A program made the translations under genes and the position numbers. Below are positions 1-5,495 of a stretch of 5,495 bases of DNA, piece by piece. The notes beneath the pieces are model-generated. The model saw only the letters and a list, made by a program, of their open reading frames with translations, had not been told where the DNA came from and did not search any database. Numbering within the stretch: the stretch's first letter is position 1; every line of letters starts with the position of its first letter. This DNA comes from Rhodoferax sp. GTDB taxonomy: Bacteria; Pseudomonadota; Gammaproteobacteria; Burkholderiales; Burkholderiaceae_C. The DNA lies in NCBI GenBank assembly GCA_017880985.1, contig JADGRK010000189.1, positions 1 to 5,495 on the forward strand, read 5' to 3'.

Positions 1-87
1 CCGGTAAATCACCACGTTGAGAAAGCTGCCAATCAGCAGCCCCAGAACGCCAAAAAAACTGGCATCTAACCATTGCGGTACCCCCAT
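1..87 (-). CDS. pilD: Prepilin peptidase / N-methyltransferase PilD, N-terminal 29 codons (truncated by window edge)
   Basis: This is the beginning of a gene that continues beyond the left edge. The 29 visible residues start M-G-V-P-Q-W-L-D and run into a hydrophobic stretch with G-L-L-I-G-S-F-L-N-V-V-I-Y-R at residues 16-29. That pattern is the hallmark first transmembrane segment of PilD/GspO-type A24 prepilin peptidases, where it precedes the cytoplasmic, often Cys-rich, N-methylation domain. The family cleaves the leader of type IV prepilins at the inner membrane and methylates the new N-terminus. The catalytic aspartates and zinc cysteines would lie outside the window, so activity cannot be judged. 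The start ATG (85-87) overlaps the pilC stop in TGATG, and an AGGTGG ribosome site sits four bases upstream, both supporting this start. Its place after pilB and pilC fits the usual pilBCD order. A type II secretion GspO would look alike at this length, but the pilB-pilC context favours PilD. Confidence 0.9.
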   Translation of the reverse strand, partial: MGVPQWLDASFFGVLGLLIGSFLNVVIYR

Positions 88-1304
88 CAAACCACCTGAC
101 CGAGTTTGAAGATGGGCAGGTACATGGCCACCACAATGCCGCCAATGACGACACCGAGGATCACAATGATGATGGGCTCCATCAAGCTCGAGATGCCGGC
201 CACCATGTCATCAACTTCTGCCTCGTAGAAATCAGCAGCTTTGCCCAGCATGTGGTCAAGTGAGCCAGATTCTTCACCGATGGCGCACATCTGCAGGACC
301 ATCGACGGGAACAAGTTGGCGTTGGTCATTGCAACCGTCAACGCGGTGCCGGTTGACACCTCTTGCTGAATTTTTTTGGTCGCCATCTCATAGACCGAAT
401 TGCCGGCTGAACCGCCGACGGAATCAAGCGCTTCCACCAGGGGCACGCCTGCCGCAAACATGGTGGACAGTGTTCGTGTCCAGCGTGCGATGCATGACTT
501 GTCGACCAACACGCCGAAAATTGGCATCTTGAGCATAATGCGATCCATGACCTGCTGCATTTTTTCGTTGCGGCGCCAGGCTTGCATGAAGAAGTAAAAC
601 CCACCAAAAAGACCACCGAAAATCAGCCACCAATACTTGACAAAAATCTCGCTGATGGCAATCACTGCCAACGTCGGTGCCGGCAGGTCGGCACCAAAAT
701 TGGAGAACACCTCCTTGAATGCCGGCACCACAAAAATCATGATCACCGCCGTCACTACAAAGGCCACGACCAGGACCGAAATGGGATACATCAAGGCCGA
801 TTTGATTTTTGACTTGATGGCCTCGGTCTTTTCCATGTAAACCGCCAGCCGGTCCAACAACTGGTCCAGAATACCGGCCGCTTCACCGGCTTCCACCAGG
901 TTGCAGTAAAGGTTGTCAAAATGCAGCGGGTATTTGCGAAATGCCATGCTCAGCGAGGTACCCGTTTCCACATCGGTACGAACATCATTGAGCAGCTTGG
1001 TGACGCCGGGGTTGGGGTTGCCGCGGCCGACAATATCAAACGCCTGCAGTAGCGGCACGCCGGCCTTCATCATGGTGGCCAGTTGGCGCGTGAAGATTGC
1101 TATATCCTTTGGCTTGATCGATCTGCCAGAGCGCATCCGACGTTTCTTGATTTTGGTCGGTATAACCCCTTGCCGGCGCAGCGCCGCCTGCACCTGGTTT
1201 TCGCCGCCGGCCCTGGTTTCGCCGCGCACTTGCTTACCGTTGCGGTCTTTGCCTTCCCATTCAAAAACAGATTCTTTGGTGCCTTTTGACTTTTCGGTTG
1301 CCAT
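87..1304 (-). CDS. pilC: Type IV pilus inner-membrane platform protein PilC
   Basis: This 405-residue protein belongs to the PilC/GspF family and has the normal family length. It forms the inner-membrane platform that couples the cytoplasmic PilB (extension) and PilT (retraction) ATPases to pilin insertion or removal. Two repeated T2SSF domains are visible. The first spans about 68-190 (F-T-R-Q-L-A-T-M-M-K-A-G-V-P-L-L, then G-E-A-A-G-I-L-D at 140-147). The second spans about 270-393 (W-T-R-T-L-S-T-M-F-A-A-G-V-P-L-V, then G-E-E-S-G-S-L-D at 343-350). Predicted membrane segments lie at about 173-196, 223-242 and 375-398, the three-segment layout typical of the family. The N-terminal 60 residues are charged and cytoplasmic. 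The start ATG at 1302-1304 follows an AGGGAA site, 21 bases after the pilB stop, so the two are almost certainly co-transcribed. No truncation or frameshift is apparent. A GspF of type II secretion is the alternative, but the neighbours and overall wording favour PilC. Confidence 0.96.
   Translation of the reverse strand: MATEKSKGTKESVFEWEGKDRNGKQVRGETRAGGENQVQAALRRQGVIPTKIKKRRMRSGRSIKPKDIAIFTRQLATMMKAGVPLLQAFDIVGRGNPNPGVTKLLNDVRTDVETGTSLSMAFRKYPLHFDNLYCNLVEAGEAAGILDQLLDRLAVYMEKTEAIKSKIKSALMYPISVLVVAFVVTAVIMIFVVPAFKEVFSNFGADLPAPTLAVIAISEIFVKYWWLIFGGLFGGFYFFMQAWRRNEKMQQVMDRIMLKMPIFGVLVDKSCIARWTRTLSTMFAAGVPLVEALDSVGGSAGNSVYEMATKKIQQEVSTGTALTVAMTNANLFPSMVLQMCAIGEESGSLDHMLGKAADFYEAEVDDMVAGISSLMEPIIIVILGVVIGGIVVAMYLPIFKLGQVV
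92..97 (-). promoter_or_regulatory. Ribosome binding site of pilD inside the end of pilC
   Basis: On the minus strand this reads AGGTGG, five of six matches to AGGAGG, followed by TTTG and then the pilD ATG. It lies within the last codons of pilC. Together with the TGATG stop/start overlap it suggests translational coupling of pilD to pilC. Confidence 0.6.
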
Positions 1305-1308
1305 TGAG

Positions 1309-1314
1309 TTCCCT
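1309..1314 (-). promoter_or_regulatory. Ribosome binding site of pilC
   Basis: On the minus strand this reads AGGGAA, four bases (CTCA) before the pilC ATG, within the 21-base gap after the pilB stop codon. It supports the chosen pilC start. The gap is too short for an independent promoter or a terminator. Confidence 0.5.
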
Positions 1315-1325
1315 GGATGAATGGT

Positions 1326-3059
1326 TTATAGGTTGGTCACAGCCAGCACTTCTTCGAGCGAAGTCAGACCCGATTTGGCTTTGTTCAGACCAGCTTGCCG
1401 CAGCGTTCTGACGCCTTCGCGCTGGGCTTGGTCAGCAATTTCCAGGGCACTGCCGTCACGCAGGATGATGCGCTGGATTTCTTCGCTGATCGGCATGACC
1501 TGATAAAGACCGATTCGCCCTTTGTATCCGTTATTGCACATGGAACAACCCACCGCCCGGTACGCCACCCAGGGTTCGTTGAGCTCAGCGTCCGGGTAGC
1601 CGGCATCGAGCAGCGCTTGTTTTGGAATATCAATTGGCGTTTTGCAGTTGGGGCAAAGACGGCGTGCCAGCCGCTGCGCGGTAATGAGGATCACGCTGGA
1701 GGCAATATTGAAGGGCGCAATTCCCATGTTTCGCATTCGGGTCAACGTGGTCGGCGCGTCGTTCGTATGCAGCGTGGAGAGCACCAGATGCCCGGTCTGT
1801 GCCGCCTTGATGGCAATGTCTGCCGTTTCAATGTCGCGCACCTCGCCCACCATGATGATGTCGGGGTCTTGCCGCAGAAATGATTTAAGCGCCACGGCAA
1901 AGGTGAGCCCGGCTTTGTCATTGACATTGACCTGATTAACACCAGGCAAGTTGATTTCGCACGGGTCTTCCGCGGTGGCGATGTTGACGCCTGGCTTATT
2001 GAGCATGTTCAGGCAGGTATAGAGCGACACGGTTTTACCTGAGCCAGTGGGACCGGTTACCAATATCATTCCGTACGGACGACCAATGGCCTGCATCAGT
2101 CTTTCTTTTTCTTCGGGCTCATAGCCCAGTGCTTCAATCCCCAATTTGGCACTGCTCGGGTCAAGTATCCGGATCACAATCTTTTCGCCAAACAGCGTCG
2201 GCAGGGTGCTGACCCGAAAGTCGATGACCCGGTCCGGGCCGATTTTGAGCTTCATCTTGCCGTCTTGGGGCACCCGTTTTTCGGAGATGTCCATTCTCGA
2301 AATCACCTTGATGCGTGACGCCAGTTTTTCTTTGATGGCAATCGGGGGTGAGGCAATTTCGCGCAACTCGCCGTCGATCCGGAAACGCACACGGTAATTA
2401 TGTTCGTAGGGTTCAAAGTGCAGGTCGGAAGCGCGCATGCTGAACGCGTCGAGCAGCATCTTGTGCAAGAACTTGACAACCGGTGCATCATCAACTTCAG
2501 AAGTGGACGCGTCCGAGTTGTCCATCGAGGACTCTGCCGCCGTCTCATCAAACTCAAACTCGTCACCGATGATGCTGTCGATCGTCTCCGACGCCGTGGT
2601 GGCATTGGCGGTGACCAGTCTCAAAAGTTTGTCATATTCAGCAATCACCCAGTCAATACCCAACTGGCTGGCAAACTTGATCTTTTCCGCCGCCTGGCTG
2701 TCAGAGGGGTCCGCCGTGGCGACGATCAGCCGGTTGTTTCGCTTGCTTAACACCACAACCCGGTAGTCATGGCAGATCTTGCTGTCCAGCAAACCTTTGG
2801 GAAGGCGCTGCGGATCAATTGCATCCAGGTCCACCAAGGGTGCCGCGTAGGCAGAAGACATGGTGTGCGCCAAGCCGGAGGCCGACACCGCCCCCGAACC
2901 TGTGAGCTCAGCAATAAAGCTGGTACGCGCTGTTTGGGCTTTGCGGTAGATTTCTTCGGCTGACTTTTGCCCCAGTTTGCCGGCCAGAATAAGTGCCCGT
3001 GCCAGCCCCGGCAGGGCGGTGGAGGGAGTTTCACGGAGAGAGGAATCAACGACAGCCAT
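1326..3059 (-). CDS. pilB: Type IV pilus assembly (extension) ATPase PilB
   Basis: This 577-residue protein is a full-length PilB/GspE-type secretion ATPase. It is a cytoplasmic hexameric motor that hydrolyses ATP to add pilin subunits at the PilC platform. An N-terminal T2SSE_N/MshEN-like region covers about 18-150. A short acidic, serine-rich linker follows at 163-192, then the N2 domain (about 193-300) and the RecA-like motor domain. The Walker A motif G-P-T-G-S-G-K-T is at 336-343 (Lys342). An Asp-box region A-E-D-P is near 363-366. Walker B I-I-M-V-G-E-V-R-D is at 401-409 with Glu406, and the His-box T-G-H-L-V-L-S-T-L-H-T-N is at 422-433. Four cysteines (469, 472, 505, 508) form the zinc-binding C-x2-C...C-x2-C element that separates PilB/GspE enzymes from PilT retraction ATPases. 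All key residues are present, so it should be active. The start at 3057-3059 has no clear Shine-Dalgarno sequence, but the N-terminus M-A-V-V-D-S matches my recollection of relatives. It is the first gene of the visible pilBCD operon. Confidence 0.97.
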   Translation of the reverse strand: MAVVDSSLRETPSTALPGLARALILAGKLGQKSAEEIYRKAQTARTSFIAELTGSGAVSASGLAHTMSSAYAAPLVDLDAIDPQRLPKGLLDSKICHDYRVVVLSKRNNRLIVATADPSDSQAAEKIKFASQLGIDWVIAEYDKLLRLVTANATTASETIDSIIGDEFEFDETAAESSMDNSDASTSEVDDAPVVKFLHKMLLDAFSMRASDLHFEPYEHNYRVRFRIDGELREIASPPIAIKEKLASRIKVISRMDISEKRVPQDGKMKLKIGPDRVIDFRVSTLPTLFGEKIVIRILDPSSAKLGIEALGYEPEEKERLMQAIGRPYGMILVTGPTGSGKTVSLYTCLNMLNKPGVNIATAEDPCEINLPGVNQVNVNDKAGLTFAVALKSFLRQDPDIIMVGEVRDIETADIAIKAAQTGHLVLSTLHTNDAPTTLTRMRNMGIAPFNIASSVILITAQRLARRLCPNCKTPIDIPKQALLDAGYPDAELNEPWVAYRAVGCSMCNNGYKGRIGLYQVMPISEEIQRIILRDGSALEIADQAQREGVRTLRQAGLNKAKSGLTSLEEVLAVTNL

Positions 3060-3067
3060 AGGGCGAG

Positions 3068-3097
3068 AATGTACTACGTCAGGAAGGGATTCGCCAA
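3068..3097 (-). promoter_or_regulatory. Possible weak sigma-70-type promoter for pilBCD
   Basis: On the minus strand TTGGCG (3092-3097, four of six matches to TTGACA) is followed after 18 bases by TACATT (3068-3073, four of six matches to TATAAT). A start about seven bases downstream would fall at or next to the pilB ATG and give an almost leaderless message, which would agree with the missing ribosome site. Matches of this quality occur by chance, so this is a weak candidate. The true promoter may lie further upstream inside the divergent gene. Confidence 0.2.
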
Positions 3098-3107
3098 GTC
3101 TTCAGTG

Positions 3108-3113
3108 GATAAT
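3108..3113 (+). promoter_or_regulatory. Possible -10 element for the methyltransferase-glycosyltransferase gene
   Basis: GATAAT matches TATAAT at five of six positions and lies seven bases before the ATG at 3121. No -35 hexamer is found at the expected spacing (3085-3090 reads AGGGAT), and the TG of an extended -10 is out of register. If used, transcription would begin at about the start codon. The evidence is weak. Confidence 0.2.
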
Positions 3114-3120
3114 TGCACTC

Positions 3121-5495
3121 ATGCTTGATGAAATTGCGCCAATACACATCTACCATCGGGTCGTAGGTGGCAACAACCGCGACTCTTTGTCGGTCATCGC
3201 CGGGCTGATTGAGCCGGGGCAAACCCTGCTGGATTTGGGCATGGGAACCGGCGCACTGGGACAATATCTGAGCCAGCGCCACGCCATCGTGGCTGATGGC
3301 GTCACTCTCAACGTGCAGGAAATGGAGATGGCGCGGACTTGGTACCGCCAGGCCTTGGTGGCTGACCTGGACCGTGACAAGCTCAGCAGCCTTTTTGGAG
3401 ATCATCGGTACGACTGCATTGTGTGCGCCGACATACTGGAGCACCTCAAAGCACCACAAGACCTCTTGGTACAGTGCAAAGCGCTGCTTAAACCGGGTGG
3501 CCGCCTGATCACGTCGGTCCCCAACGCGGGCTACTGCGGACTGGTAGCAGAACTCATTGCGGGTGATTTTCGCTACCGCTCCGAGGGCCTGCTGGACAAC
3601 ACCCACCTGCGTTTTTTTACGCGCACCTCCCTGCAGCGTTTTTTTGATGAAAATGGTTGGGCCACGCAGTCTGTCACGACGATACAGCGCAGTTTGCCGA
3701 CATCTGAATTTAGGGTGGCTTTTGACGCCTTGCCTCCCGCAGTGGCGCGCCACCTGCTGGCGTTGCCTGATGCCCTGACCTACCAGTTCATTTCAGTTCT
3801 ACAGCCAGTTGAATCGGTGGATCAATCCCTTGGCAATCGCGCAGCGCAGGAGCCGGCTAGAGCCGAAAGCTCTGTGCTCGCTGACGCGCTTTTTTCAACC
3901 GAGCTTTATCTGGCAACTCAAGGGCATTTTGACGAGACCACCAAACTCGTGACCTGTGGCCGCATCGGCGACCCGAAGCAAATGTTGAGCTTTGACATAC
4001 CCGCCAATGCGGAGCCCTATACCTGTATTCGGCTTGACCCGGCAGATCGCCCCGGCTTTTTCAGACTGCACCACCTCCTTATCCGGCTGCATGACGGCCC
4101 GCTGATCTGGCAATGGCAAGCCGGGCAAGATCCACTGGCCCTACTGGCGGATGCGCCGCATCAACAGATCCTGATCTCGTCGCCATGGGAAATGGCGGCA
4201 GGTGCCCTGCTGTTGCTGCATGGTGACGACCCCTGGGTTGAGCTGCCGCTTGAGCCAGGCATGCTACAGAAGATAGCCCAAAGCGGAGCCAGGCTGGAAG
4301 TCTGCGCCGGTTGGCCGATGTCGGCCGATTACTTGCAGGCGAGCACGACTATCAACACCCTGCAAGTTGCTCACCAGCAAGCGTCGTGGCTGCTTCAGCA
4401 GGATGTTCGACGCGTAAGTCAGCAACTGGCGCAGACCGAGAACAGCCGCCTTGAGCTCCAAACCGAAATCACCACCCTCAGCCATGCCGCGCGTGAGGCA
4501 CAAGACGAAAGACAGCGTCTGACCGACGAGTTGCGCTCTTCACGGCAACAGGCGCAGGATGAGAAGCAACAGCTGACCGGCCAACTGCTTCGTGTCGAGA
4601 ACGACCGACTTGAGCTCCAGGCCCAGTTCAATACTCTCAGCCGCGCCGCTCACGAAGTTCAGAACGAAAAACAACACCTGATCGGCGAGTTGCGCGTCAC
4701 GCAGCGCGAGCGCAACGTCCTCCAGGAACAGTTCAAGCAGATCGCCGTGTACCTGCAAAGTATTGAACAATCCACCCTGTTCCGCGTCACACGACCTCTG
4801 GTGCACTTGAAAATGCGCCTTGACCGCCTGCTGGGCCAAGCCGCCAAACAAAGCCCGATGCCTCAACCCAGCCCAATAACCCAATCGCCGCCCGCCCCCC
4901 AGCACCCGGTTGACATCATCGTCCCGGTTTATCGCGGACTTGAAGATACCCAACGCTGCCTTGAATCGATACTCGCCGCGCCATGCCAAACTGCCTGGCG
5001 ACTGATCGTCATCAACGACTGCAGCCCCGAACCTGAAGTCACCGCCTGGTTGCGCGTCTTTGCCCGGCGCGACCCGCGCATCCTGCTGCTGGAAAACCCC
5101 GAAAACCTCGGCTTTGTCGGCACCGTCAACCGTGGCATGACCCAGAGCACAAACAACGATGTGTTGCTGCTCAACAGCGATACCGAAGTGGCCAACGACT
5201 GGCTCGACCGACTCCAGCGCGCGGCCTATAGCGCGCCGGCGGTGGCCAGCGTGACCCCGTTCTCCAACAACGCCACCATCTTTAGCTATCCCCGCTTCTG
5301 CCATGCCAACGAACTGCCCAGCGGCTATACCACCGCCAGCCTGGACCACCTGTTTGCCCAACACCTGGCCGGCCAGACCGTGGAAGTTCCCACCGGCGTG
5401 GGCTTTTGCATGTACGTCCGGCGCCAGTGCCTGCAAGAAGTTGGCCTTTTTGATGTCACCAATTTCGGCAAAGGCTACGGCGAAGAAAACGACTT
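3121..5495 (+). CDS. Multi-domain methyltransferase / coiled-coil / family 2 glycosyltransferase (3' end beyond window)
   Basis: This single frame of 791 codons has no stop and leaves the window on the right. Residues 1 to about 180 are a class I SAM-dependent methyltransferase. Motif I is L-L-D-L-G-M-G-T-G (36-44), D-I-L-E-H-L is at 104-109, K-P-G-G is at 124-127 with S-V-P-N at 132-135, and H-L-R-F-F-T is at 162-167, a wording common in glycan and O-antigen methyltransferases. Residues of about 241-400 match no family I can name. Residues of about 411-550 are a charged, Gln/Glu/Leu-rich coiled coil. Residues 578-596 are a Pro/Gln/Ser linker. From 597 a GT-A family 2 glycosyltransferase begins: V-D-I-I-V-P-V-Y (597-604), V-I-N-D-C-S (630-635), E-N-L-G-F (661-665), the metal-site region L-N-S-D-T-E (684-689), and G-E-E-N-D at the edge (787-791), which usually contains the catalytic acid. 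No signal peptide or membrane segment is seen, so it is probably cytoplasmic. Likely role: sugar transfer and methylation in a surface polysaccharide; acceptor unknown. The ATG at 3121 is chosen because the methyltransferase fold begins soon after it. The frame stays open upstream to 2950, but inside pilB and without a better start. Confidence 0.9.
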   Translation, partial: MLDEIAPIHIYHRVVGGNNRDSLSVIAGLIEPGQTLLDLGMGTGALGQYLSQRHAIVADGVTLNVQEMEMARTWYRQALVADLDRDKLSSLFGDHRYDCIVCADILEHLKAPQDLLVQCKALLKPGGRLITSVPNAGYCGLVAELIAGDFRYRSEGLLDNTHLRFFTRTSLQRFFDENGWATQSVTTIQRSLPTSEFRVAFDALPPAVARHLLALPDALTYQFISVLQPVESVDQSLGNRAAQEPARAESSVLADALFSTELYLATQGHFDETTKLVTCGRIGDPKQMLSFDIPANAEPYTCIRLDPADRPGFFRLHHLLIRLHDGPLIWQWQAGQDPLALLADAPHQQILISSPWEMAAGALLLLHGDDPWVELPLEPGMLQKIAQSGARLEVCAGWPMSADYLQASTTINTLQVAHQQASWLLQQDVRRVSQQLAQTENSRLELQTEITTLSHAAREAQDERQRLTDELRSSRQQAQDEKQQLTGQLLRVENDRLELQAQFNTLSRAAHEVQNEKQHLIGELRVTQRERNVLQEQFKQIAVYLQSIEQSTLFRVTRPLVHLKMRLDRLLGQAAKQSPMPQPSPITQSPPAPQHPVDIIVPVYRGLEDTQRCLESILAAPCQTAWRLIVINDCSPEPEVTAWLRVFARRDPRILLLENPENLGFVGTVNRGMTQSTNNDVLLLNSDTEVANDWLDRLQRAAYSAPAVASVTPFSNNATIFSYPRFCHANELPSGYTTASLDHLFAQHLAGQTVEVPTGVGFCMYVRRQCLQEVGLFDVTNFGKGYGEEND
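3841..4320 (+). other. Unassigned middle domain of the multi-domain protein
   Basis: This covers residues of about 241-400, between the methyltransferase and the coiled coil. It starts with S-T-E-L-Y-L-A (259-265), contains I-R-L-D-P-A-D-R-P-G (303-312) followed by alternating hydrophobic segments, and ends near the coiled coil. The pattern of short hydrophobic strands suggests a mostly beta fold, perhaps a carbohydrate-binding or structural module. I recall similar L-D-P-x-D-R-P-G wording in other very large bacterial glycosyltransferases but cannot name a family. Confidence 0.4.
4435..4536 (+). repeat. Internal coding repeat, copy 1 (coiled coil)
   Basis: This encodes residues 439-472 (T-E-N-S-R-L-E-L-Q ... 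R-L-T-D-E-L-R). It aligns without gaps to residues 492-525 with 20 of 34 identical positions, counted by eye. The repeat offset is 53 residues (159 bases). Confidence 0.7.
4594..4695 (+). repeat. Internal coding repeat, copy 2 (coiled coil)
   Basis: This encodes residues 492-525 (V-E-N-D-R-L-E-L-Q ... H-L-I-G-E-L-R), the partner of the copy at 439-472. A shorter third relative of the repeat end, A-Q-D-E-K-Q-Q-L-T-G-Q-L, lies between the two at 478-489. The arrangement therefore looks like successive partial duplications. Confidence 0.7.

Larger units (their letters stand above)
3060..3120. promoter_or_regulatory. Divergent intergenic region between pilB and the methyltransferase-glycosyltransferase gene
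   Basis: This 61-base gap separates two genes that read away from each other, so it, or the start of the opposite gene, should hold promoters for both. No convincing operator, riboswitch or terminator is visible. The only purine-rich ribosome-site-like run on the plus strand (GGAAGGGA, 3082-3089) is about 30 bases from the ATG at 3121, too far to serve it. On the minus strand the bases just before the pilB ATG (CTCGCCCT) contain no recognisable Shine-Dalgarno site. Confidence 0.55.
4351..4770 (+). other. Coiled-coil segment within the multi-domain protein
   Basis: Residues of about 411-550 are rich in Gln, Glu, Arg and Leu, contain no proline or glycine apart from two glycines (487 and 522), and have leucines at roughly heptad spacing. 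This is the expected appearance of an extended alpha-helical coiled coil joining the methyltransferase/middle region to the glycosyltransferase. It probably drives oligomerisation or sets the distance between active sites. Confidence 0.75.

Noticed and set aside
913..1320. Plus-strand open frame of 135 codons
   Set aside because: It is antisense to the N-terminal half of pilC, and its composition fits a shadow frame.
1305..1325. Terminator or promoter between pilB and pilC
   Set aside because: The gap is only 21 bases and has no hairpin or T-run. It simply carries the pilC ribosome site.
1395..1883. Plus-strand open frame of 162 codons
   Set aside because: It is antisense to the PilB motor domain, which carries the Walker B, His-box and zinc cysteines. 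There is no independent motif or ribosome site.
2950..3120. Possible N-terminal extension of the methyltransferase-glycosyltransferase into pilB (for example GTG at 3019)
   Set aside because: The frame is open back to the TAG at 2947-2949, but the extension would overlap the start of pilB by many codons and adds no recognisable methyltransferase sequence. Motif I already lies at a normal distance from the ATG at 3121.
3079..3753. Minus-strand open frame of 224 codons upstream of pilB
   Set aside because: It is antisense to the methyltransferase domain, whose motifs I and K-P-G-G are unmistakable on the plus strand. The minus-strand translation shows no family features.
4540..5436. Minus-strand open frame of 298 codons opposite the glycosyltransferase
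   Set aside because: Its translation is rich in Gly, Ala, Val and Gln without a recognisable motif. It lies wholly opposite a plus-strand frame with clear GT2 motifs, so it is an antisense shadow in G+C-rich DNA.

Overview
The window looks like a chromosomal segment of a beta-proteobacterium. The closest resemblance is to Burkholderiales/Comamonadaceae such as Rhodoferax or Polaromonas relatives. That placement rests on the wording of the PilB and PilC proteins, the pilB-pilC-pilD gene order and a moderately high G+C content. It is made from memory of these families, not from a search.

Minus strand, positions 1-3059: a compact type IV pilus (T4P) assembly operon read right to left. pilB (extension ATPase) is followed after 21 bases by pilC (inner-membrane platform protein). 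The pilC stop and pilD start overlap in TGATG. pilD (prepilin peptidase / N-methylase) is cut by the left edge, leaving only its first 29 codons. Together PilD matures the prepilins, PilC anchors the assembly platform, and PilB drives pilin polymerisation by ATP hydrolysis.

Positions 3060-3120: a 61-base divergent intergenic region that must carry start signals for both directions. It holds only weak promoter-like hexamers and no strong Shine-Dalgarno site for either gene.

Plus strand, positions 3121-5495: one uninterrupted reading frame of at least 791 codons that runs off the right edge without a stop. It encodes a multi-domain glycan-modifying protein. In order it has an N-terminal class I SAM-dependent methyltransferase, an unrecognised middle region, a long coiled coil with an internal duplication, a proline-rich linker, and a family 2 (GT-A) glycosyltransferase domain cut off just after its G-E-E-N-D motif. 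It is probably the first gene of a surface-polysaccharide or glycosylation locus. It is the most interesting item here because the domain combination recalls, but differs from, methyltransferase/coiled-coil proteins that control O-antigen chain length.

No RNA genes, insertion sequences, CRISPR arrays, attachment sites or convincing terminators were seen. Apart from the 61-base and 21-base gaps, the whole window is coding.
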